A stretch of DNA of 64,000 nt from Candidozyma auris (Eukaryota; Ascomycota; Pichiomycetes; Serinales; Metschnikowiaceae). Made by a program: the position numbers and the translations under genes. Positions 51,770 to 63,543 of the stretch are shown one piece after another. The notes beneath the pieces were generated by a model. That model did no database searches, was not told the origin of the DNA, and saw only the letters and a program-made list of their open reading frames with translations. Position 1 is the first letter of the stretch. Each line of letters opens with the position of its first letter. The DNA lies in NCBI RefSeq assembly GCF_003013715.1, contig NC_072814.1, positions 2,170,001 to 2,234,000 on the forward strand, written 5' to 3'.

Positions 51770-52750
51770 TTGCACACAACAGACATCTGGAAACGATTCT
51801 GTGTGAGGTGGGAAGTGCTCTTCCATCGCAATAACGAGGAACAGGGCCGAAAAAGCTGGTCAAACTTCTTCGAGGGCTCACATCAGCACGCCGGAGCAGA
51901 TCTCCATTGTGCTACATTTGCAAGCAGAACAAAAAAGTCCACAGAATCTGGTTTGACGACCGGTGGGGTCGTTTAAGTAAAAAGGAGCCGACTGTAAACT
52001 CCGCCACCAATTTAATCATTTGCAACTTACACTCACACCAGCATGATAACTCCGGCGGAGGGCGCTCAGAAGAGCTGGAGAAGCTGGCTGTTACAACTTC
52101 CCATCATGTGTTTCAAAGACCTTCCTCCAAGAGGCACACCTCACTGGCTCTGAAACAACGCCAGCAAAGTCTTCCGGCTCAAGGGCAGCGAGCACTCCTG
52201 AAAGCTTTCGCTACCATCAAGCGGGCTAATCCCACCGAATGAATCGTGTCAGCCGTACTTCTGCACTGCACGAGACCACAGCGAAGAAGAAGAAACCTGG
52301 TGGTGAGGGCTTCCGGGAAAAATAATAAATAAGGTGAGAGCGACTCTCATCCAAGGTTCATTGGAGGACCTCAATGACTCTACATCGCCACCTCAAGGAG
52401 GTTGGAACCCAGTGTCCATGCCTTCGGTGCTTTCAGGTGGCTGGCACAAAGGAGGCCATCAAAGAAGAGGTTGCCAATCTTTTCTCATCAGGACATTCCT
52501 TATACCACCGTTCACCACGTTCCTCTCTTTTTGGGATCTCGCTCACTGCAGAATTTGCAGCGACCGTACCCTATTTCGAAAGGTGAAGTTCCTCGTCAAC
52601 AGCGCAATACAGAGTCGTCAAATTCCCCTCGCCTATGGAAGAAGCCGCGGCGGCGAGGCCAAGAGGGCCCGAGTAAGAAGTAGTAAGCAGAAATCCCCCA
52701 TAGATTCGATACGAGTACTCAGTCCACCGAGAAGAACATCTCAGAGATAG
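51770..52750 (+). pseudogene. Possible gene relic: GC-richer tract of broken overlapping frames
   Basis: All intact frames are under 140 codons (51770-51976, 51907-52242, 52334-52750 and two overlapping ones). The tract is clearly richer in G+C than both flanks and the plus strand is favoured. Two Cys pairs stand out: LCYICKQNKKVHRIW near 51905 and QCPCLRCFQVAGTKE near 52405. The second recalls a nucleic-acid-binding zinc knuckle, but the following His and Cys are in another frame. I cannot name the ancestor; a retroelement gag-like ORF or a lineage-specific gene are both possible. It may also be chance. Confidence 0.3.
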
Positions 52751-52910
52751 TCAGCATCACGTCAACTGAAGAAGGTTAGAATGACGAAGGGACAAGCTGG
52801 AAGGGGCTACAAGGGTGATGACTTACGCGCGGGATAGAATCGTTCAAAACCACAGTGGCGATTGAAGGCAGCCAGAAAAAAGAAGAAGAAAAGTGGTTGG
52901 AAGCGAAATG

Positions 52911-52927
52911 GAAATGGCTGCGAAAAC
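52911..52927 (+). promoter_or_regulatory. GAAATGGCTGCGAAAAC element upstream of MRC1
   Basis: Full-length copy, about 455 bp before the MRC1 ATG. Confidence 0.5.
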
Positions 52928-53320
52928 GGCTGTACTTATACTATTTCTCCCATGCAGGTCATGGTCGAAAACACTTGAGTCCTCACAGATGGGAAGCTAA
53001 TCTAAAGAAGATAGATCACGAGCTTAATCAGACTATAATTGTTATGCCTCTGATCCCAAATGCATGGTTTCCCTTTTGTTACATGCATTTGCTCCAATGC
53101 CTTTATTAATGTGATAGGGCGCATTGTGCCGTCCTTCTTACCTCTATTCTTTCACCACTCACTCAAACTTTACTGGATTTTAATAATAAATTATCCAAGT
53201 CTTCTGTCGGCATACTTCACAATTCTATTTAGTTAACAAAGTAGAACGTCGTGTGAGCTGGTGCCTCTAAGGGTTTGTCCCCCATAAAGCGCCTCCTTCA
53301 TAGTGGTTTGTTTACCCATA

Positions 53321-53334
53321 ACGCGCTTTTCGTG
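53321..53334 (+). promoter_or_regulatory. Adjacent MCB core and SCB in the MRC1 promoter
   Basis: ACGCG (MBF core) at 53321-53325, followed at 53327-53334 by TTTTCGTG, the reverse complement of the SBF site CACGAAAA. They lie 46-59 bp upstream of the ATG, fitting G1/S transcription of a replication-checkpoint gene. Confidence 0.7.
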
Positions 53335-53379
53335 TCTCACTTACTACATCTTCATCTCTCCAGCAATTGCTAACACTTC

Positions 53380-56300
53380 ATGGCCGAACTCGACTTCAGT
53401 ATCTTAGAGAAGGTCAAAAAACGGCTCGTGGACCCTCAGGATACACACGATCTTGATCTGGAAACCCAGGTCATTGGAGATGCTACACAAATCATCAGAA
53501 GAAATTCGAAACCAGAAAGCGCGTCCATACAAGCAGTTGAAGAAGAAGATGCCCAAGGCTTTCACTTTGGCCAGTCATTACTCTTTTCACAGCCAACTCA
53601 GAAGATAAGACACCCTATAGAGCCCATCAGGCTTCCTCAATTAGGACTCGAAGATGTGGAGGTGCTGAATCCAGAGACCGCGTCTACGCAGAAGATAAGC
53701 ACGGTATCTGACACCCAAACCAAAGAAATTGAGGCAGACCTAACAAAGGCGTCTCTCACTGATGAGGAGAACGAGCTAGACGCCAACGAGGCTGAAACTA
53801 CTGTGGACTCGTCCGTGCAGAAGAATGTCACCACTAAGGCGGAACTCGAGGAAATTCAGAGACAAATGAGCGAGGAAAAGAGGGCAAAATCTATCAAGCC
53901 TGCGTTTCTGAAGCGTAGCATTGACCCGGTAAAGCGATTAGTTGCTGCTTTTGAGTCAGACTCGGAGGGTGAGGAGGCCAAGGTGTTAAGTGATCAGCAA
54001 TTACCAAAACTGAGCCCGACAACGTCTCCTATGAAGGAAACGGGCATGGGTAAAGTCAATTTGTCTGACTCTGACGACTCTGACCTTGAAAACTCCAACG
54101 TTCTTGACTTCATTCTGAAACCGCCGCCTCCTAAGCTGCCCACCATGAAGATTACGCATAACAATCCGGTCGAATCATATGCCTTGAACCTTAAACGCCA
54201 AATCTTGTCATCTCCAACCCGTCAAAATGAAGATAATCCCTCAATTGACCTTGATGATTCATCAGAAGAGGCTCCTGACGAGAGAAATAGCGCTGTACCA
54301 GAACTCACAAAGGACCAGAGGCTATTGATCAAGCAGAAGTTTGCCAGAAAGAAGCTCGAAAATACCAAAAAGAAAATTTTCTCAAAATTTCAGCATTTGC
54401 ATACTACTAAGACCCCCAATAAACTATTTCAAGAGCTCAAGCGTGCAAACGCCAAACAGTTGAGCGAGTTAAAGCGTGAAAACGGAGATGCTGAATTGAT
54501 AGAGGAGATCGAAAAGGAAGAGGAGGAAATGGGCACTCTTTTGGAACGTGAAATTGAGCGTGTGCGCCGTATCAGAAAGAAGGAAAAGTTGAAGGAGAAG
54601 GCTCAACAAGCATTATTGACCGGTAAAGTTGAAGGCAATAGTGACGAAGAAGACGACGGTGACTACAGGGAGGGACTGGAGGAAGAAGATGTCGTTCCTG
54701 ATAGTGATATTGACCCTGAAGAATCCGACTATGGTCTGGATGACGATGAGGAAGGAGATGACATTGAGAACAGCGATGCTTTGTCTAGACATCCTCGTCG
54801 CGTTATTCTCTCTGATGACGAAGATGTTGCCTCTCAGGAGCCTCAGCAATCTACACATCAAACTAGTAAGGTAGAGAGGCGCCACGATGATAGTTATATG
54901 TTCGGTGGTCATGGCAGCGGTTCCACGCCTGAATCGGACGAAGAGGAAGAAGTGATGCATATACAAAGTGACAGTACACCAATACCACAACCTCTGCAAC
55001 AGTTTCATGATATTGTGGAAGAGGATACCAAGGATACAAACCTGCGAAAGCTTTTCGGGAATCTTGAGACAAGAAACGACGATGCAGACAACTCAAACGT
55101 GTCGTTCAATCAGGAAGATAGCATTGAAAAGGCCATAGAAGTACCATCGTTTCAGGATATTACGCCATCCCAGGCGTCAGTTGATTTCACAATGCAAACC
55201 CAAGCCGATGTATTGCCTAGCCAGTTAACCTCAGTGACGCAAAATGACGAGGAATATTCTGATGGAGAGGAAGATTTCCCAACAGCAGTGTCCAGAGGAC
55301 GCAGTCAAGTGCAAAATAAGCTTGATACAGTTCACGAAAGCGATGAAGAGAAGGCAGACGAGCCCACAGAAGAGGAGCTTCAAAAACAACTCGCCTTTTT
55401 TGAAGAAAAAATGCGTCGTAAAGAGCTCAAGGCTCGTCGCAAGCGAAAGGAGATGGAGAGAAAAGGATTAAAGAATTTGCTTGAAGGTGAGGCCGAGGAA
55501 TCCGAAGACGAATGGAAAGGCATTGGAGGTGCTGATCATGAAGGAAGTGACCAAGCCGACTCAGAAGATGAGCGGATGATAGATAACAGGTTTAACATTG
55601 ACCTCAATGATGAGGAAATCAGAAAAAAGTTCATGGAGCAATACCAAATCAAAGACAAGAAGGAGTTGGAGAAGTTGATTGACGACATCAAAAATCACAG
55701 ACTTATCAAAAGAGCTCGCGGGAACGGGTTTGACATTGAGTTGAGTGACGAGGAGGACGAGATGTTGATGGCGTACAGGCGACAGAAGCTCGAAGAACAG
55801 AAGCAACGATTATTGGAAAATCAAAAATTACAAAAGTTGGTGAAGAATGAGAAAGCAAAGGCATTCTTCGAATCGATACAAGATGAAATGCTTTCAGTAG
55901 CTCTTGATGAGGATTCTGACGAGGAGGAAAGTTCACCATCGACTCAGACAGATGAGAAGTTGGGCGACAGCCAGGCGACTGAGGAAGACCAACCTGACTC
56001 AGAGCCTCGAAAAAGAGTACTACATCTTGAAGAGTCGTTTGTGCAGAAGAAATTGTCGTTTCTTTCAAGGAACGATGATGATGACTATATGAGTATTCAA
56101 AACATGTCACGCATGCAACATGGAGTCCAGTCAGACGATGAAGTCGAGGATATGATGACGCTTAAGAATAGAAGTATGATGAACTTGTTCAGATCAGAAA
56201 CACCAGAGGTTGTGGAAGATGAGGACAGGGGCCATAAGAGGCCGATCGACGAGGTGGCCACAGACGAAGACGAAGATGACAACAGTGATACCACGTTGTC

Positions 56301-56595
56301 TCAGGTATTTAAAAAGCCATCTGTTGTGAGCCTGTTTCGCTCCTTCAAGGAGAAGAGAGGCGTACAGGTGTCAAGCCGAAGCTTCTCTGGAGTCACTGTC
56401 AACAAGGAGTATAAGATGGCTACCGGCTCAGAGGCGTCCATCTCATACATCTCCCGAGCTGCCAAGGTAAAGAACAACACGCCAAAGATGGACTTCAAGA
56501 GCAGCAGAGCCATCAGAATTGAAGAGGGGTTGAAAGAAGCCAAAAGAAAGAACTTCTCGAGTAAACTCTTCAACTCCAAGTCTTCCTTTGAGTAA
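53380..56595 (+). CDS. MRC1: Mrc1/Claspin replication fork and checkpoint mediator
   Basis: 1071 aa. Mrc1 couples the replicative helicase and polymerase epsilon with Tof1-Csm3 and relays Mec1 signalling to Rad53. The protein is highly charged and mostly disordered. The diagnostic Mrc1-like domain lies at about 720-800 (DNRFNIDLNDEEIRKKF, DIKNHRLIKRARGNGFDIEL). Many SQ/TQ sites (for example ETQVIG, TPSQAS, DTQTKE, STQTDE) are Mec1 targets. Long acidic and KRK-rich coiled-coil runs (about 340-420, 680-720) match the family. Length is close to S. cerevisiae Mrc1 (1096). It is tail-to-tail with the next gene, with 20 bp between stops. Confidence 0.93.
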   Translation: MAELDFSILEKVKKRLVDPQDTHDLDLETQVIGDATQIIRRNSKPESASIQAVEEEDAQGFHFGQSLLFSQPTQKIRHPIEPIRLPQLGLEDVEVLNPETASTQKISTVSDTQTKEIEADLTKASLTDEENELDANEAETTVDSSVQKNVTTKAELEEIQRQMSEEKRAKSIKPAFLKRSIDPVKRLVAAFESDSEGEEAKVLSDQQLPKLSPTTSPMKETGMGKVNLSDSDDSDLENSNVLDFILKPPPPKLPTMKITHNNPVESYALNLKRQILSSPTRQNEDNPSIDLDDSSEEAPDERNSAVPELTKDQRLLIKQKFARKKLENTKKKIFSKFQHLHTTKTPNKLFQELKRANAKQLSELKRENGDAELIEEIEKEEEEMGTLLEREIERVRRIRKKEKLKEKAQQALLTGKVEGNSDEEDDGDYREGLEEEDVVPDSDIDPEESDYGLDDDEEGDDIENSDALSRHPRRVILSDDEDVASQEPQQSTHQTSKVERRHDDSYMFGGHGSGSTPESDEEEEVMHIQSDSTPIPQPLQQFHDIVEEDTKDTNLRKLFGNLETRNDDADNSNVSFNQEDSIEKAIEVPSFQDITPSQASVDFTMQTQADVLPSQLTSVTQNDEEYSDGEEDFPTAVSRGRSQVQNKLDTVHESDEEKADEPTEEELQKQLAFFEEKMRRKELKARRKRKEMERKGLKNLLEGEAEESEDEWKGIGGADHEGSDQADSEDERMIDNRFNIDLNDEEIRKKFMEQYQIKDKKELEKLIDDIKNHRLIKRARGNGFDIELSDEEDEMLMAYRRQKLEEQKQRLLENQKLQKLVKNEKAKAFFESIQDEMLSVALDEDSDEEESSPSTQTDEKLGDSQATEEDQPDSEPRKRVLHLEESFVQKKLSFLSRNDDDDYMSIQNMSRMQHGVQSDDEVEDMMTLKNRSMMNLFRSETPEVVEDEDRGHKRPIDEVATDEDEDDNSDTTLSQVFKKPSVVSLFRSFKEKRGVQVSSRSFSGVTVNKEYKMATGSEASISYISRAAKVKNNTPKMDFKSSRAIRIEEGLKEAKRKNFSSKLFNSKSSFE

Positions 56596-56615
56596 GGTGT
56601 ATAAATCATGCATAA

Positions 56616-58190
56616 TTAGAATAAAAGACTTTCACTCAAAACTTGTTTGAACAGCAGCTGGCTCCTACTGTTTCGTACCAGTTTCTTAGGCAAGCCTTCA
56701 ATTCTAGCGGTTTTGTTTCCAATCGTCAATGATGAGTGACTCCCACTTCTGAACTCCTTGTCCATGGAGCTCGGTGGGAGCCTTCGAGATTTGATTTCGT
56801 TTGGTATGCTGATGGGATCACGTAGACCTTTGCGAAGCTTCTTGATCCCATCAGGAGGCGACTCATGATTTACAGCTTTAATACTCGAAGCTGGCAAAGG
56901 CGAGGCATTGCCATACATTAAGTGAAGGAAGCTTGACGTTAAAGTCTTGCCCAACTGATCAATGCTTCCTCTTCGAGGAGGTGCTCCTTGCCGTGGCTGC
57001 TCAAATCCTCTTGGGGAGCCCAAGGGCAGGTTGAGTAAATTGAATATGGTAATGTTACTCTTCTTTGGTGTTGTCGGCTGTTTTTTCTTCACGGGAGAGC
57101 CATCTGCTGCTTTCAGTTGATGCAATATACTGGTGGAGTGATCCTTGAATGACTTGGTGAGCAAGTTTTGTGGCTTACCCTCCACGGTGCTGGTGAAAAT
57201 CGCCTCCACAGTAGGTTTGCCAACGTTTCCCTTATTGATGATTGTGTCAGCCGGGTTGTGGAACTTGCAGGAGGGTTTGGAATCGTCTTTACTCTCAAAA
57301 ATCAGGTCGTGAGATTTAGACTTCTGAAGTGGAGACGTGGGGAACGCCGAACGAAGATCAACTCTGGATGGCCGCAAGAAGTCGTGGAAGTTCTCTAGCT
57401 CAAATCTCTTTGTCTCTGGCAGGTCAGAGATCCCCGAGCAAAGGGAAACGTTTTCGATGTCAAGGTCGAGGTTGCTCATGTCGATTGGGTTCAACGCCTT
57501 GAAAGTCGGGCTGTATGATAATGCAGAAGTGTCTTTATGATCGTCAAAGTCGTTGGGCTCCATTGCAGAAGACACATCTGTAGACCGGTGGTGCGAGTCC
57601 ATGATCGAGTCCTGGTGATCGTAAGTACCTGCTGACAGTTTGGATACGTTCCGATGGGTCTCTGGTTCGTGTTCCAAAACAGGATTCAAAGTATATGCTG
57701 ATGAAAGTCTATAACGGGATTTCTTCTTCTCCACTTTGCGATCCTTACAGCGGAGAGGGCGTAAGTTGAGGTTGGAGATCGAGAGCATCGCCTGGAGCTC
57801 CTTTTTTTGCTGGGGTTCAACTACCTGATGATTTTCTTCAACCGTTGTGGAGAGCCGCTCGTTATGATGACGAAACGTGTCGAGCATGTAGTTGTACTCT
57901 TTGGTCAAGTTAAGAAAGGTGGTCTCGTTAGTGAAGCTCTCGTTCAAGTGGAGATTCGAGTCCAAAAAGTACGATTTTTCGTGGAGCTTTTCGAACTCGT
58001 TGATGCAAACGTTGTTCTTGTTCAAGAGCTCGGTCATGTAGTCGATTTCAGCGTCTGCCGAGGTGATTCTAGAGTTCAACTGCAAGATCCGCAGAATAAG
58101 CGAGTTGGACTCGTCCATAGAGCTGGCAATGGACTCTGAGCGGCTGGTGATGGCATCTGCCATGTTCAAGAGGTCGTCTATGCGGGACAT
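56616..58190 (-). CDS. Coiled-coil, Ser/Pro-rich protein, possibly a Vac17-like myosin adaptor
   Basis: 524 aa from the ATG at 58190 (the frame is open to a TTG at 58304, not used). Residues 1-130 are predicted coiled coil (MSRIDDLLNMADAITSRSES). The remainder is polar and disordered, with short conserved-looking blocks: LRPLRCKDRKVEKKKSRYRL, LENFHDFLRPSRVDLRSAF and KSKSHD. The order coiled coil, RPL-K..R block, SHD block and F...R..L block loosely resembles S. cerevisiae Vac17, which links vacuoles to Myo2. I offer that only as a guess. Several SP/TP sites suggest Cdk control. No membrane segment. Confidence 0.7.
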   Translation of the reverse strand: MSRIDDLLNMADAITSRSESIASSMDESNSLILRILQLNSRITSADAEIDYMTELLNKNNVCINEFEKLHEKSYFLDSNLHLNESFTNETTFLNLTKEYNYMLDTFRHHNERLSTTVEENHQVVEPQQKKELQAMLSISNLNLRPLRCKDRKVEKKKSRYRLSSAYTLNPVLEHEPETHRNVSKLSAGTYDHQDSIMDSHHRSTDVSSAMEPNDFDDHKDTSALSYSPTFKALNPIDMSNLDLDIENVSLCSGISDLPETKRFELENFHDFLRPSRVDLRSAFPTSPLQKSKSHDLIFESKDDSKPSCKFHNPADTIINKGNVGKPTVEAIFTSTVEGKPQNLLTKSFKDHSTSILHQLKAADGSPVKKKQPTTPKKSNITIFNLLNLPLGSPRGFEQPRQGAPPRRGSIDQLGKTLTSSFLHLMYGNASPLPASSIKAVNHESPPDGIKKLRKGLRDPISIPNEIKSRRLPPSSMDKEFRSGSHSSLTIGNKTARIEGLPKKLVRNSRSQLLFKQVLSESLLF

Positions 58191-59254
58191 TCTTTGGAGC
58201 TGAGCTGACAAGCAGTTGGAAAGCAGTGTGGAATGTATGAGTGGGAGAAGAGCTGAATCACCAATAGTATGAAGAAACTGCTTCTCATAAATCTGCGTAG
58301 ACAATGTCCTGTGAAATTCAAGCCAGTCGTGAGTTGATTCCCAAACCAGCCAGATATGAAAAAGAGCTTCTTAGTCTCTGCCAGAAAATCTCCCCTTTAT
58401 CTTTGGGATGTGTGGCTGATATCAAAGCTTCACTATGGAGAGCGATGTTTGTTTACTTTTGCCTGCACGGTCTGCGCGGCCCCTTTGTTTAGGGAAGAAA
58501 AGAGTACAGAACAAGCGAACTGGTGGCCAGAAAAAAGTTGAGACACTCGCTCGCTTACACAAACAGCTGCACATTCACCTGTTTGGGATGAAAAGTGATC
58601 CACATACGTAGCTGAAAAAGAAATAGGATGAGAAATCGATGTGCGGATTTGAGGAGAAAGTTGAGAGATCGAGTGTTGATGCATTTCTTGGTGTGGGGGG
58701 GGTTTTGTGCTTTTGTTGTGCGCTGCGTAGGTGGAGAATGTCACATAATGGCTGCGAAATAGTCCTTTTTACGGTGATCAAGCCATTGCAGATCTCAAGA
58801 AAGGAATGAATGTTCAAATATGAAAGTTGCAAATGCTCACGAGAAATGAAGCTGTATGAGTCGAATAAAACGTGTGCGATGTCTCGTAGGCTTCCTTATA
58901 CTGACTGCTTTCCATTGTTAAGCGTTTTCAGCCTTTCGTGAATGACTATTGATAAGGAAATATAGTTGAGGTAATCCCCGATCTTCTGACTCCATTTTAG
59001 AGCTCATTTGTGTATTTGAGTCTCTTTTTTTGATAAGCGCTCACCGTATGCATTTATGGCAGCATCAATCTCTGGGGACTCCACGAACTTTAGGACAAAG
59101 ATGAATCCCATAAGCTGTTACACAGTCATGGTTCAGCCTTTCCAAGGACTTCGATTCTCGATCAATCGTGCTTATTAGACTTACGCCTCGCTGTGCTCAG
59201 CTACAATTCACGGCTTCTCGTTGCAGTTACATTAAATTTGACTCATCTATAATG
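58191..59254. other. Intergenic upstream of the coiled-coil gene
   Basis: No gene. TAATGGCTGCGAAAT at 58746-58760 is a full-length copy of the recurrent element, about 560 bp upstream. A run of eight G is at about 58697-58704. Confidence 0.55.
58746..58760 (+). promoter_or_regulatory. TAATGGCTGCGAAAT element
   Basis: Full-length copy between the 5' end of the coiled-coil gene and the 3' end of KRR1. Confidence 0.5.
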
Positions 59255-60556
<1,302 letters not shown>

Positions 60557-60562
60557 TTAGCT

Positions 60563-60862
60563 ATGGCTACGAAGTCGTCGAAAAGCAAGTCAAAAGTGGG
60601 CAAGTCTGCAAAATCAGCTTCCAAACAAAATTTGAAGCAAAAAGCAAAAGTGACCAAGTCGCAAATCGATAAGCTCAATAAAGACATGGATCACATCCAA
60701 GACATTCACAAATCTCTCGCTCAGCTGGGGCAGGCCCCCAAGAAGATCGGGGCATTGGATGTGGCGAGGTTGAAGAGCGATATGGAGAAGGACGAGCAGA
60801 GAAAGAAGGCCAACAAGGAGTTGCAGAGACAGTTGGAGGTGATGACGGGAATGGCGTTGTAA
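60563..60862 (+). CDS. Small basic coiled-coil protein of unknown function
   Basis: 99 aa from the second in-frame ATG (60563, MATKSSKSKSK); the first ATG at 60518 would add a hydrophobic 15-residue lead that looks like translated leader. The N-terminal third is Lys/Ser-rich and resembles a nuclear or nucleolar signal. The rest is a predicted amphipathic helix (IDKLNKDMDHIQDIHKSLAQL, then RLKSDMEKDEQRKKANKELQRQLE). It is divergent from KRR1 with a shared short promoter, so a ribosome-assembly role is a reasonable guess, but I recognise no family. Confidence 0.7.
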   Translation: MATKSSKSKSKVGKSAKSASKQNLKQKAKVTKSQIDKLNKDMDHIQDIHKSLAQLGQAPKKIGALDVARLKSDMEKDEQRKKANKELQRQLEVMTGMAL

Positions 60863-61541
60863 GTTATCGCTGCCAGTAGAAACAGATGATTTTTTGTGAA
60901 CAAGGATAGTGTTCTAATTCGGTGATTTATGCAAGCAAGAGGAATTTCTTTTCAGGAGACTTGGTTAGCGACCTCTTGAAGTGCTCTCCCATTGTCGAGG
61001 CGGATGTCTAAGCACCAGGACGAGGTAAAGTCACAACGCCTCAAAGGAGTCGAAGCTTTTAAAAGCTTTGCCTCTAGACTGTTGAAATGGGACTTTTTTC
61101 TGTGGCCCCATCACCTCCAAGCCAGAAGTCGGTTGCAACCGCTGCATCGTTGCTTGACCAAGTGTTGACAGTTGTCATGATTTTCAAAAGCATACAATGC
61201 TTTAAAATGTTGCACAAAAGACTATACTAAGACTTTATAAACGCATGATTTGCCATTGGTTCTGACTATCATCTCAGCAGCTTGATGCACTCACTGATTT
61301 TCAGTCAGACCCACATACATACAACAACAACTCAATAGACTTCAGTTACCAACCAAAATATGGATTGTAGCATCTAAGCGGTTCAACAATTACACCTTGA
61401 ATTTCCTCTCCTTCAGACTGACCTTCACTTATCACTTTTGCACCCAGTGGGCAATCACCTACATATAGAGAAAGGTTGATGAGATGAGCTTACAAATCTC
61501 CATTTCTCGATAACCACCTTCTTCTTTAGCACATATCCCTA
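60863..61541. other. SQT1 upstream region
   Basis: No gene. GGTTGCAACC at 61131-61140 is a palindromic variant of the recurrent element, about 400 bp upstream of SQT1. Confidence 0.5.
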
Positions 61542-62798
61542 ATGAGCCACGACGAAGAGCAGCACGAGAATCAAGAGGAGTTTGTCGATATCAACGATAT
61601 CGCCGAGGAAGTTGCAGACGACAATGGTCCTGACCCACAAGATGACAACGACGATAACGACATGGACATGGATGGCCACGAGAACGAAGAAAGTATAGAG
61701 ATTGATCTTGCCAACAACTCATGGACGTATTTCGACCAGCACAAGGACTCCATCTTCACAATTTTCGAGCATCCATCCTTGCCTATGGTGGTCACTGGAG
61801 GTGGCGACAACACAGCATACATGTGGACGACCCACACACAGCCGCCCAGGTTTGTGGGAGAGTTGCTGGGCCACAAGGAAAGTGTGGTTTGCGGAGGATT
61901 CACGGGAGACGGCAAGTTTGTGGTGACAGGAGACATGAACGGGTTTATTCAGGTGCACAAGTCCACCAAGGGAGGACAAAAGTGGGTGAAATTCGGAGAC
62001 TTGGAAGAAGTCGAGGAGGTGTTGTGGATCACAGTGCACTCCTCAGCACCTTACTTTGCATTTGGTGCCACTGACGGCTCGGTGTGGGTGTACCAGATCG
62101 ACGAGGAGTCGAAGTCGCTTGTTCAAATCATGTCTGGCTTCTCCCACACGCTAGAATGTAATGCTGGTGTCTTTGTGGGCACAGAAAAGACAGATGAGTT
62201 GTTCTTGGTGACCGCTTCTGAGGATGGGTCCATTGTGATGTGGAATGGCTTCACCGGTGCTGTTCAGTATAAGTTGCAACCACACGATGACTTTAAGGGC
62301 GTCGAGAGCCCCTGGGTGTCGTTGAAGCTGCATGGCGTTGTTGTTGCTGCTGGTGCTCGTGACGGGCAGTTGGCAATCATCAACTTGGAGACGGGGAAGA
62401 TCGTGCAGCACATCAAGACGATTGAGAATGTCGAGGACATTGCCGATCTCTCAATTGAGGCACTTGCGTGGTGCAAGAACAAAGCTGTTCCACTTTTGGC
62501 TGTGGGTCTTGTTTCAGGCGATGTGCTCTTGTTTGACTCCAACCTGTGGCGGTTGAGGAGAACCCTCAAGGTGGACGACACCATCACCAAGCTCCAGTTC
62601 ATTGGCGACCTGCCCGTGCTTGTGGGCTCGAGCATGAACGGGAAATTGTACAAGTGGGACGCTCGGACGGGAGACGAGTTGTTTGTTGGTGTGGGCCACA
62701 ACATGGGTGTTTTGGACTTTGCCATTGCCGACAATGGCAAGGCATTGATCACGGCTGGAGACGAGGGCGTTTCGTTGATATTCCGTCCAGAAGCTTAA
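61542..62798 (+). CDS. SQT1: WD-repeat chaperone of ribosomal protein uL16 (Rpl10)
   Basis: 418 aa. Sqt1 captures nascent Rpl10/uL16 and loads it on late 60S particles. The acidic N-terminal tail (about 1-55, DDNDDNDMDMD) precedes an eight-bladed WD40 propeller: visible blades include HKDSIFTIFEHPSLPMVVTGGGDNTAYMW, GHKESVVCGGFTGDGKFVVTGDMNGFIQVH and VTASEDGSIVMWNGFTGAVQYKL in shortened form. Length and the acidic tail match the Sqt1 family (431 in S. cerevisiae). The ATG at 61542 is the first in frame. Confidence 0.9.
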   Translation: MSHDEEQHENQEEFVDINDIAEEVADDNGPDPQDDNDDNDMDMDGHENEESIEIDLANNSWTYFDQHKDSIFTIFEHPSLPMVVTGGGDNTAYMWTTHTQPPRFVGELLGHKESVVCGGFTGDGKFVVTGDMNGFIQVHKSTKGGQKWVKFGDLEEVEEVLWITVHSSAPYFAFGATDGSVWVYQIDEESKSLVQIMSGFSHTLECNAGVFVGTEKTDELFLVTASEDGSIVMWNGFTGAVQYKLQPHDDFKGVESPWVSLKLHGVVVAAGARDGQLAIINLETGKIVQHIKTIENVEDIADLSIEALAWCKNKAVPLLAVGLVSGDVLLFDSNLWRLRRTLKVDDTITKLQFIGDLPVLVGSSMNGKLYKWDARTGDELFVGVGHNMGVLDFAIADNGKALITAGDEGVSLIFRPEA

Positions 62799-63134
62799 AC
62801 AGAGGGACTAGCATTACATGTACATTAATAGAGTTAGCCAAGGTGGAAAACGAGATGTGTAGAATCTAGAGAAGGTATTCGATGACAAGTATCGTGAGAC
62901 ATAATGATCAAAACTTAGTACTCAGCAGGTTTATTGTCTTTCAAGTGTACTATTGGAGCCTACAGTGCCCACGATGTAGGAGTTGCTTACAAAATGGCAG
63001 CGAAATAAGTAGCAAACTCAATAAACTTCAAGTAAGAGCTTGAGGTTGGCACCAATGCAACGTCAATTGGGGATAGTTACCATCGATACCATGTAAATCA
63101 TCTACTAGTTTACAAGAATGCAAGGTTACATTGT

Positions 63135-63152
63135 AAAATGGCTGCGAAAAAG
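63135..63152 (+). promoter_or_regulatory. AAAATGGCTGCGAAAAAG element upstream of PRI1
   Basis: The closest match to the full consensus in the window, about 395 bp upstream of the PRI1 ATG. Confidence 0.5.
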
Positions 63153-63531
63153 TAAACTTGGTACAAAACAAACAATAAAAAGGAAATAGCGATAAAATCA
63201 CTCAGAGATTTCAAAAGCTACTATCCAACCATGCAAAAGTAGATACATTTGTTCTTTTTAAGCCTTCCTGCAATGACTCTTTTGGACTGCTTGTCATCCG
63301 TCAAAGCTTTTCCCCGCAGAAGTCAAGTAGACGTTTAAACGCGCTCAATTATTCAGTACAGGCTCTTCAAAACATCATCATCCTCCATTTACTACAACAC
63401 GCTGTTTGCTTAAGTGCCTTAGGTAACCATCTTATCCTGTTGAAAAGCTGTTCGAATTTTTACTTTAACAGCCGCGTCACTTTTCACCTTCCATTTTACT
63501 TCACCCACCCACATCCATAATCTTCGACACA

Positions 63532-63537
63532 ACGCGT
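63532..63537 (+). promoter_or_regulatory. MCB (ACGCGT) of PRI1
   Basis: Perfect MluI cell-cycle box only 7 bp upstream of the start codon. DNA replication genes are standard MBF targets, but the position is unusually close to the ATG. Confidence 0.65.
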
Positions 63538-63543
63538 CGCGTC

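Larger units (their letters stand above)
52751..53379. other. MRC1 upstream region
   Basis: No supportable gene. It contains the recurrent element at 52911-52927 and the MCB/SCB pair at 53321-53334. Confidence 0.55.
62799..63543. other. Intergenic SQT1-PRI1
   Basis: No gene. AAAATGGCAGCGAAAT at 62991-63006 (variant) and a full-length copy of the recurrent element at 63135-63152 lie 145 bp apart in the same orientation. An MCB lies next to the PRI1 ATG. Confidence 0.6.

Noticed and set aside
52855..53109. 84-codon plus-strand frame before MRC1
   Set aside because: Begins with a non-ATG codon, contains the recurrent intergenic element and overlaps the MRC1 promoter.
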